Source of the DNA: Spelaeicoccus albus
Lineage (GTDB): Bacteria > Actinomycetota > Actinomycetes > Actinomycetales > Brevibacteriaceae
Length of the DNA: 64,000 nucleotides
Direction of reading: 5' to 3'
Assembly: GCF_013409065.1 (NCBI RefSeq)
Contig: NZ_JACBZP010000001.1
Span: 1,116,001-1,180,000 of the forward strand
How positions within the stretch are numbered: position 1 is the stretch's first letter; each line of letters opens with the position of its first letter. Under the pieces are notes generated by a model that ran no database searches, was not told where the DNA came from, and saw only the letters and a list, made by a program, of their open reading frames with translations. The translations under genes and the position numbers were made by a program. This document shows positions 58,203-64,000 of this stretch, in pieces.

Positions 58203-59576
58203 TTATGCCTCTTCGCGAATGAGCTTCTTGTTGACGAACTCGTCCATGCCGTATTTGCCGAGTTCGCGCCCGATGCCCGAACGCTTGACGCCGCCGAAGG
58301 GCAGATCGGCCTGCGTGCCGGCCAGTCCGTTGATCCACACCATGCCGGTATCGAGCCGGTCGGCGACGGCGCGGGCCTTGTCGGTGTCCTCGCTCCACAC
58401 GGCTCCGCCCAATCCGTACGGCGAACTGTTGGCCAGGTCGACCGCCTCATCTTCGGTGGAGACCTTGTAAACGACGGCAGCCGGGCCGAACAGCTCTTCT
58501 TGATACGCGCGCATCTCCGGCGTGATGTCGGTCAGCACCGTCGGCTCGACGTACGCGCCGGGGCCGTCGACGGCCTTGCCGCCGGCATGCACGGTGGCCC
58601 CCTTGTCGATGGCGTCCTTGATCTGGGCCATCAGGTTGTCGGCAGCTGCCTGCGACGACAGCGGACCGAACGTCGTCGACGGATCGGCCGGATCACCGGG
58701 AGTGACCTTGGAGATCCGGGCAGTGAGTTCCGAGACGAAGTCGTCGTACAAGTCGTCCTTCACGATGAAGCGCTTGGGCGAATTGCACGCTTGGCCCGCG
58801 TTGCCCAGTCGGCCGGCGGCAGCCATTTTGGCAGTCTTCGTCAAGTCGGCGGTGTCGAGAAGGATGAACGCATCGGAACCGCCCAATTCGAGCACGCACT
58901 TCTTCAAATTGCGGCCGGCGGTTTCGGCAACGGCCGAACCGGCGCGCTCGCTACCGGTCAGCGACACGCCTTGATTGCGCTGATCGGCGAGGATGTCGGC
59001 GACCTGGTCGTTTGTCGCGAAGATGTTGATATAAGCCCCGTCCAGGAGCCCGGCGTCCGCAAAGATCTGCTCGATCGCCAGCGCCGACTGCGGGCAGTTC
59101 GGGGCGTGCTTGAGCAGCACGGTGTTGCCCAGCATCAGATTCGGCGCAGCGAAACGCGCGACCTGATAGTACGGGTAGTTCCACGGCATGATCCCCAGGA
59201 GAGACCCGACGGGGGCCTTGCGGACGACGGCGCTTCCGCCGCCCGCAACGCTGAGCTTCTCGTCGGCCATGAAGCTTGCGCCGTTCTCGGCGTAGTAGCG
59301 GAAGATGCTCGACACGATGTCGACTTCGCCTTTTGCCTGCGCGAACGGCTTGCCCATTTCGCTGCCGATGAGGCGGGCCAGATCGTCCTTGCGTTCTTGG
59401 AAGATCTCGGCAACCCGGTTCAGCACGGCGGCGCGTTCGTCCAGGGACGTCGTCTTCCAGGTGTGGTACGCCTTGTCGGACTTGGCAAGCGCAGCTTCGA
59501 TATCCGCAGATGTCGTCTCGGGGAACTCCTCCAATGTCTCGCCGGTGGCCGGGTTCACTGATTTGTAGGTAGTCAT
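58203..59576 (-). CDS. gabD: NAD(P)-dependent succinate-semialdehyde dehydrogenase
   Basis: 457 residues, aldehyde dehydrogenase superfamily. PWNYPYYQVARFAAPNLMLG is the cofactor-side signature, the general base Glu lies in CVLELGGSDAF and the nucleophile Cys in GRLGNAGQACNSPKRF. Length (~455) and the sequence VNPATGETLEEFP at the start match short SSADHs of actinomycetes and enterobacteria (GabD/Sad). It would convert succinate semialdehyde to succinate. It stands alone on the minus strand, with a 64-base gap to the two-component genes. Confidence 0.87.
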   Translation of the reverse strand: MTTYKSVNPATGETLEEFPETTSADIEAALAKSDKAYHTWKTTSLDERAAVLNRVAEIFQERKDDLARLIGSEMGKPFAQAKGEVDIVSSIFRYYAENGASFMADEKLSVAGGGSAVVRKAPVGSLLGIMPWNYPYYQVARFAAPNLMLGNTVLLKHAPNCPQSALAIEQIFADAGLLDGAYINIFATNDQVADILADQRNQGVSLTGSERAGSAVAETAGRNLKKCVLELGGSDAFILLDTADLTKTAKMAAAGRLGNAGQACNSPKRFIVKDDLYDDFVSELTARISKVTPGDPADPSTTFGPLSSQAAADNLMAQIKDAIDKGATVHAGGKAVDGPGAYVEPTVLTDITPEMRAYQEELFGPAAVVYKVSTEDEAVDLANSSPYGLGGAVWSEDTDKARAVADRLDTGMVWINGLAGTQADLPFGGVKRSGIGRELGKYGMDEFVNKKLIREEA

Positions 59577-59640
59577 GGAGCCAACCTATCCCGGAGATTT
59601 CGACACGCTCAATCGGCGGGGGCCGCGCCCGACGGGCGGC

Positions 59641-60300
59641 TCAGTCCGCGCCGAGCGAATATCGGTGTTCGGGACGGCCGGTTGCACCGTATTGCAGTCG
59701 CAAGGTCACGGCGCCGCTGCGGGCCAAGCCGGCCAGGTACCGGGCGGCGGTGGCGCGGGATACGCCGACGGCTTTGGCGATCTCGAGCACCGAGGCGTCC
59801 GGCCCGATCGAATCGATGGCGTCGACAACAGCATCCTCAGTGGCCGACCGGGCCGGCTTCGCTTTGTCGGCCGGGCGGATCATCGTCTGTGCCCTGTCGA
59901 TCGCGGCTTGGTCGAGCGCTCGCCCGGACTCGAACACGCGACGATACCGCGCATACGCTTTGAGCCGGCCCTCGAGTTCTTCGGCCGGGAACGGCTTGAT
60001 CAAGTAGGCAAACGCGCCGCGTCGGAACGCCGTGCGGACGTTCCGCGGGTCCGTTGCAGCGCTGAGCACGAACGCGTCGATCTCGGTGGTTTTCAATAGG
60101 TCGATGCCGGATCCGTCGGGCAGATACGTGTCGACGAGCAGCAAATCAGGCTCGGACGCCGTGATCTGTCGTAGTGCCGTGCGCCCGTCTCGTGCCGGGG
60201 CCAAAGCCGCGAATCCGGGAGTTGAGTTCACTATGTCAGCGTGCAGCCCGGCGACGAAGAAGTCGTCGTCCACGACCAGCACGCTCAAGTCGTCGCTCAT
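59641..60300 (-). CDS. CitB/DcuR-type response regulator
   Basis: 219 residues. Receiver domain about 1-125: acidic pocket VVDDDFF, phospho-acceptor Asp in LLLVDTYLPDGSG, Thr/Ser region LSAATD and Lys in KPFPAEEL. The C-terminal part (about 160-215: ASVLEIAKAVGVSRATAARYLAGLARSG) is the helix-turn-helix of the CitB family, which governs citrate or C4-dicarboxylate uptake. The ATG overlaps the sensor-kinase stop by 4 bp. Confidence 0.9.
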   Translation of the reverse strand: MSDDLSVLVVDDDFFVAGLHADIVNSTPGFAALAPARDGRTALRQITASEPDLLLVDTYLPDGSGIDLLKTTEIDAFVLSAATDPRNVRTAFRRGAFAYLIKPFPAEELEGRLKAYARYRRVFESGRALDQAAIDRAQTMIRPADKAKPARSATEDAVVDAIDSIGPDASVLEIAKAVGVSRATAARYLAGLARSGAVTLRLQYGATGRPEHRYSLGAD

Positions 60301-61985
60301 GTCGCATCCTCATAGTCGTTGTCGTTTGTCAAGACTCCCGGCAGCCGTGCGCAAAACGTGGCACCGCTTCCGGCGGCGTCGCCGGGCGAGGCGAGCCACA
60401 GATCGCCGCCGCGTTGCCGCGCGATCCGTCGGCACAGCGGTAGCCCGACGCCGTGCCCGTGTGCCGAATCGTCGTTCGAGTCGCGGGTGCTGTATCCGTC
60501 GGCAAACACGTCGGCGACGGCTTCGGGCGGGATTCCGTTACCCGAATCGGACACCGCCACGTGCAGATCGGCACCGTCGCTGAGCAGATCGACCTCGATC
60601 CACCGGGGCTCGGTGCCGTGCACAGCGGCCGTAACGGCGTTGTCGATCAGATTGCCCAGCACGGTCGTGACATCGTGCACGCGGGCCAGTTCGCCGTGCA
60701 CCGCCGAATTCGGTCCGATCCGCGCCGTGACGCCGCGTTCGGCGGCCAGGGCGGACTTGGCGCCCACGAACGAGGCGAGGAACGTCTCGTCGATCAGTTC
60801 GAGATCTTCCGCCGGGTATTCCAACGGGCCGGCCGCAATGATCGAGTCGAGATATTCGGTGGCCTTGTCGGCACTTCCGGTGTGCAAGAGTCCGGCCACG
60901 GCGTGCAGTCGTCCGGCGAATTCGTGCCGCTGCGCCCGCAGCGCGTCGGTCAGCGTTCCGACGGCGTCCAATTGGCGGGTCAACGATTCGATGTCGGTGC
61001 GGTCGCGTACCGTCAGTACCCAGCCGAGCTCGCGGCCATCGCGGCGCACCCGCTGCGCCGCCGCGATCAGGATCCGCGACCCGGCGGACACCTGGACGGG
61101 TGCGGCGTCGACGTCGCCCGGTAGCTCCGCAAGCGCCGGCGGGAGGCCGGCTTCGGCAAGCGGGAGGCCGACCGGATCGCCGAGATCGAGCAGCCGCGCG
61201 GCTTCGGCATTGCACACGGTGATCACGCGTGACGAGCTGACGCCGATCACGCCGTTATCCACGCCGTACAGCACCGCCTCCTGGTCGCCGACGAGAGCCG
61301 ACAACTCCTCGGGCTGCAGGCCGAGGGTGAGACGGTGCAACCGCCTCGTCAGCAGCCACGATGCGAGCGCCCCCAACAAGAGCGCAGCAACGGCAGTGGC
61401 CGCGATCTCGGGGATGTTCTCCTTCCACGTTGCGCTCAATTGTTTGGTCGAGAAGCCGACGCTGACCTCGCCGACCACGCGGTGGGTCTTGTCGTACACC
61501 GGTACCTTCGCGCGGGCGGAATCACCGAGAGTACCGCGTTGGATGGTGGTGACTTCGTGGCCGTGCAACGCCGCCGCAGGGCTCGTCGACACCGGCTTGC
61601 CCAGGAGCGCGGGGTTCGGATGCGCCAGCCGGATACCGGCGTCGTCCGTGATCACCACGAACAGCGCTCCGGTGCGTTTGGTCGTGTCCTGCGCGTAATG
61701 CTGCAGCGTGCCGGCGCGAAGCCGGACATCGGAGGGCACCCGCCGTCCGGCACTGATGCGGGTGACGTTGCGCCGGACGACGGGAGCCGCGGCTACCGAT
61801 TGAGCGCTGCTGAGCGCGCGCTCCTGCACCTCGTCGGTGACGCGCTGGTACACGATCCACGTGTAGACGCCGGCAGTGAGAGCCACGACTATGGCCATCA
61901 CGACGAGCAGCAGCGCAAGCGTCTGCGAGGTAAAGCTCAGCCGTCGCGGCCGGACGCGGGACTCGGAATTCACAGTGCTGAGCAT
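60297..61985 (-). CDS. CitA/DcuS-type sensor histidine kinase
   Basis: 562 residues. Two membrane helices (about 22-45 and 180-200) bracket an extracellular sensor domain; a PAS domain follows (about 215-320), then the phospho-acceptor box RAQRHEFAGRLHAVAGLL and an ATPase domain with NLIDNAVTAA, DSGNGIPPEAV and GHGVGLPLCRRIARQRGG. This is the layout of CitA and DcuS, which sense citrate or C4-dicarboxylates directly. ATG 61985 was chosen as the first plausible start; a GTG twelve bases inside is possible. Divergent from the CitMHS transporter gene, its likely target. Confidence 0.9.
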   Translation of the reverse strand: MLSTVNSESRVRPRRLSFTSQTLALLLVVMAIVVALTAGVYTWIVYQRVTDEVQERALSSAQSVAAAPVVRRNVTRISAGRRVPSDVRLRAGTLQHYAQDTTKRTGALFVVITDDAGIRLAHPNPALLGKPVSTSPAAALHGHEVTTIQRGTLGDSARAKVPVYDKTHRVVGEVSVGFSTKQLSATWKENIPEIAATAVAALLLGALASWLLTRRLHRLTLGLQPEELSALVGDQEAVLYGVDNGVIGVSSSRVITVCNAEAARLLDLGDPVGLPLAEAGLPPALAELPGDVDAAPVQVSAGSRILIAAAQRVRRDGRELGWVLTVRDRTDIESLTRQLDAVGTLTDALRAQRHEFAGRLHAVAGLLHTGSADKATEYLDSIIAAGPLEYPAEDLELIDETFLASFVGAKSALAAERGVTARIGPNSAVHGELARVHDVTTVLGNLIDNAVTAAVHGTEPRWIEVDLLSDGADLHVAVSDSGNGIPPEAVADVFADGYSTRDSNDDSAHGHGVGLPLCRRIARQRGGDLWLASPGDAAGSGATFCARLPGVLTNDNDYEDAT

Positions 61986-62082
61986 AATGCGCAAAACCCA
62001 CAGAAGACGAACTTCTCGCCGTAAGTGCACAAAACCTCCGGCGCTTGACTCCGCGGCCCTAGCGTCGAGGGAGTTTCACGTA

Positions 62083-62100
62083 ACGCACGTCACAGTGCGT
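62083..62100. promoter_or_regulatory. Inverted repeat upstream of the CitMHS gene
   Basis: ACGCAC, six bases, GTGCGT form an inverted repeat 75 bases before the CitMHS ATG in the region divergent from the sensor kinase. It is a likely binding site for the response regulator or another dimeric regulator. Confidence 0.45.
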
Positions 62101-62125
62101 CACCCACTCGGTCAAAGGAGAACGA

Positions 62126-62167
62126 ATGAACGCCGCAACGGCAGGGGAGGCCGGATCATGCTGGTAA
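62126..62167 (+). CDS. Candidate 13-residue leader peptide overlapping the CitMHS start
   Basis: AAAGGAG followed five bases later by ATG opens a 13-codon frame (MNAATAGEAGSCW) whose stop TAA lies seven bases inside the CitMHS gene, overlapping its ATG in another frame. The leader has a better-spaced ribosome binding site than the gene itself, so translation of the transporter may depend on it. No attenuator hairpin was recognised. Confidence 0.4.
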   Translation: MNAATAGEAGSCW

Positions 62168-63558
62168 TCCTCGGGTTTTTGATGATCGCCACTTTCATGG
62201 TGCTGATCATGACCAAGAAGCTGACCCCCATACTCGCGCTCATCATTGTGCCGACCGCTTTCGGCCTGTTCGCGGGCGCGGGGTTCGGCATTGGCGACAT
62301 GGTGATGGATTCCATCAAGGACATGTCATCGACGGCGGCGCTCTTGATGTTCGCCATCGTTTACTTCGGGCTGATGATCAATGTCGGACTGTTTGATCCG
62401 CTCGTGCGCCTGATCCTGCGCAAGCTTGGCAACGACCCGGCGAAGATCGTGCTGGGCACGGCGCTGCTATCGGGCGCGGTATCGCTGGACGGCGACGGGT
62501 CCACGACGTTCATTGTGGTCACGGCCGCGCTGTTGCCGGTTTACCAGCGGCTCGGCCTGAGCCCGGTCGTCTTGACGTGTGTGGCCGGGCTGACCAACGG
62601 CACGCTCAACATCGTGCCGTGGGGCGGTCCTACGGCACGTGCCGCGGCTGCTCTCAAAGTGCCTGCCAGCGACATTTTCGTGCCGCTCGTCCCGTCGCTC
62701 GTGGCGGGGCTCGTCGTATCGCTTGGATTTGCGTGGATGCTGGGCGTGCGTGAGCGCAACCGGCTGCGTGCGGCCGACCCGATCCGGTGGTCGCGCGAGC
62801 CCGCAATGGCCGGAGTCGCGTCGTCCGGAGCCTCGGTCGGCTCGGTCGGCGGCGCATCGTCCGGTGGCTCTGCGGGCGGCGCCGATCCGGCTGCCGGCTC
62901 AATGGCGGACACGGCGTTGGACCCCGACCGCGAGTCGCTGCGGCCGAAGCTGATCTGGTTCAATCTGGCGCTGACGGTGGCGATCATGGTGATGCTGGTC
63001 GTGAACGTCGTCCCGCTGCCGTTCGTGTTCATGGTCGGATGCGCCGTGGCACTCGTGGTGAACTTTCCGCACATCGGCGACCAGGCAAAGCAGCTTGCCT
63101 CGCATGCCACGAGCGTGATTGCCGTCGTCGCCATGGTGCTGGCCGCCGGCGTTCTCACCGGCGTGCTCAGCGGCACCGGAATGGTGGACGCCATGTCGTC
63201 GTGGCTGGTTGGCATCATTCCGGATTCGCTGGGGCCGCACATGGCAGTGATCACGGCGCTGCTGAGCATCCCAATGACGTTCTTCATGAGCAACGACGCC
63301 TTCTACTTCGGCGTGCTGCCGGTACTCAGCAACACGGCGGCGCACTTCGGCGTGGCGCCGGTCGAGATGGCCCGTGCCTCGGTCATCGGCCAACCGGTGC
63401 ACCTGCAAAGCCCGCTGGTGCCGGCCATCTTGTTGCTGGTGTCGCTGGCCGGTGTCGATTTGGGTGACCATCACAAGAAGGTGTTGTGGCGGGCGCTCGT
63501 CGTTGCGTTCGTCATGCTGGCCGTCGGAATCGGGCTGGCCGTGATTCCGTTCGGCTAG
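62158..63558 (+). CDS. CitMHS-family citrate/dicarboxylate-metal transporter
   Basis: 466 residues, about twelve membrane helices in two halves, with a Gly/Ser/Ala-rich central loop (about 215-260). The conserved SGAVSLDGDGSTTFIVVTAALLP segment and GLTNGTLNIVPWGGPTARAA are hallmarks of the CitMHS family (citrate-Mg or citrate-Ca:H+ symporters such as Bacillus CitM/CitH). ATG 62158 has GGGGAGG eight bases upstream and starts the first helix. Its position opposite a CitA/DcuS kinase and regulator supports substrate-induced uptake of citrate or a similar acid. Confidence 0.92.
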   Translation: MLVILGFLMIATFMVLIMTKKLTPILALIIVPTAFGLFAGAGFGIGDMVMDSIKDMSSTAALLMFAIVYFGLMINVGLFDPLVRLILRKLGNDPAKIVLGTALLSGAVSLDGDGSTTFIVVTAALLPVYQRLGLSPVVLTCVAGLTNGTLNIVPWGGPTARAAAALKVPASDIFVPLVPSLVAGLVVSLGFAWMLGVRERNRLRAADPIRWSREPAMAGVASSGASVGSVGGASSGGSAGGADPAAGSMADTALDPDRESLRPKLIWFNLALTVAIMVMLVVNVVPLPFVFMVGCAVALVVNFPHIGDQAKQLASHATSVIAVVAMVLAAGVLTGVLSGTGMVDAMSSWLVGIIPDSLGPHMAVITALLSIPMTFFMSNDAFYFGVLPVLSNTAAHFGVAPVEMARASVIGQPVHLQSPLVPAILLLVSLAGVDLGDHHKKVLWRALVVAFVMLAVGIGLAVIPFG

Positions 63559-63674
63559 GTCGAGTTCGTCCTTCGGCCGTGAAGTCGAGACTCATTGAGT
63601 GAAATCCTCCCATGGTTTTATGAAAGGATTCCTCTTAATGGCTAAACATTTCGATGCTCAGGCGAATCCTGCGA

Positions 63675-64000
63675 ATGAGTAAATTTACGGAAGAGAGCGG
63701 CACCGTGACCGATCACGGCGCCGTTCATATGCGCGCGAACCAAGTGCGGCTCGTCATTGCGCAACTCCTCGGCGGGATCGGCATCGCGTCGGGCGTGGCG
63801 GTCGGTGGTTTGCTCGCCGAGCAAATCTCCGGCACGCCCTCCGCTGCCGGATTCGTACAAACGGCCTCGGTGCTCGGTGCCGGGTTCCTGGCGATCCCAC
63901 TGGCCAGGCTCGCCGCAAAACGTGGCAGGAATTGGGCGCTCGCCATCGGCTTCGGTCTCGGCGGGGCGGGTGCGGCACTGGTGATCGCGTCCGCCGTCAC
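63675..64000 (+). CDS. MFS transporter, N-terminal part
   Basis: The frame from ATG 63675 stays open to the window edge (108 codons). After about 20 polar residues it encodes at least three membrane helices (VRLVIAQLLGGIGIASGVAV, AGFVQTASVLGAGFLAIPLA, WALAIGFGLGGAGAALVIAS) with the loop ARLAAKRGRNW in place of the MFS helix 2-3 motif. This is the start of an MFS drug/metabolite transporter; the rest lies outside. The 116-base gap before it contains AATCCT and AGGATT as a loose inverted repeat but no gene. Confidence 0.72.
   Translation, partial: MSKFTEESGTVTDHGAVHMRANQVRLVIAQLLGGIGIASGVAVGGLLAEQISGTPSAAGFVQTASVLGAGFLAIPLARLAAKRGRNWALAIGFGLGGAGAALVIASAV

Overview
The window is a piece of a high-GC Gram-positive chromosome. 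Most third codon positions are G or C, GTG starts and 4-bp ATGA/GTGA gene overlaps are common, and there are DUF222/HNH (13E12-type) and LPXTG surface proteins, an IclR-controlled pca cluster and an actinobacterial rhamnose operon. It therefore looks like an actinomycete, probably of the Micrococcales/Brevibacterium type; the genus is inference. Fifty-six protein genes are called with reasonable support, plus a few small or doubtful ones. No rRNA, tRNA, CRISPR array, prophage or insertion sequence was seen. No gap between genes exceeds 300 bases; the longest, 226 bases, holds a candidate small ORF.

Layout. (1) 1-7347: a compact, possibly undescribed aromatic catabolic set: MFS transporter (cut by the window edge), FAD monooxygenase, FAH-family hydrolase, DUF3500 protein, LysR regulator, alpha/beta esterase, quercetinase-like bicupin. 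(2) 7574-14776: IclR regulator and the protocatechuate branch of the beta-ketoadipate pathway, pcaH-G-B-D-[C::I]-J-pobA. PcaC is fused to the CoA-transferase alpha subunit; the last thiolase (PcaF) is not in the window. (3) 14893-17945: MscL with a zinc-ribbon tail, a tandem PepSY lipoprotein, and a DAO oxidoreductase coupled to a ThuA-like protein. (4) 17957-27842: small Pro-rich protein, MHS permease + M20 peptidase with a divergent LysR, then a coupled operon TetR-amidohydrolase-amidase-M20 amidohydrolase-membrane protein. (5) 27881-33319: PaoABC-like molybdenum aldehyde oxidoreductase, a two-domain VOC protein and an ECF sigma factor with a SnoaL-like tail.

(6) 33467-41215: complete L-rhamnose catabolism: LacI repressor, MFS permease, mutarotase, isomerase, bifunctional aldolase/dehydrogenase, kinase, plus a 61-codon isomerase-like remnant. 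(7) 41363-47257: two secreted, highly repetitive proteins, the second a 1348-residue LPXTG protein with three different repeat arrays, closed by a perfect 68-bp palindrome. (8) 47415-52740: peptide ABC transporter operon (binding protein, two permeases, fused double ATPase). (9) 52946-64000: DUF222/HNH protein; divergent AMP-dependent ligase and aromatic ammonia-lyase homologue (with an altered MIO tripeptide) followed by YbaK; succinate-semialdehyde dehydrogenase; a CitA/DcuS-type two-component system divergent from a CitMHS transporter; start of another MFS transporter.

Overall the region is a catabolic archipelago: aromatic acids, amides/peptides, aldehydes, rhamnose and di/tricarboxylates, each set with its own regulator and uptake system. 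The most distinctive items are the PcaC-PcaI fusion, the lyase homologue whose Ala-Ser-Gly is replaced by Gly-Thr-Gly, the pair of repeat surface proteins, and a family of long palindromes sharing arm sequence at three intergenic sites.
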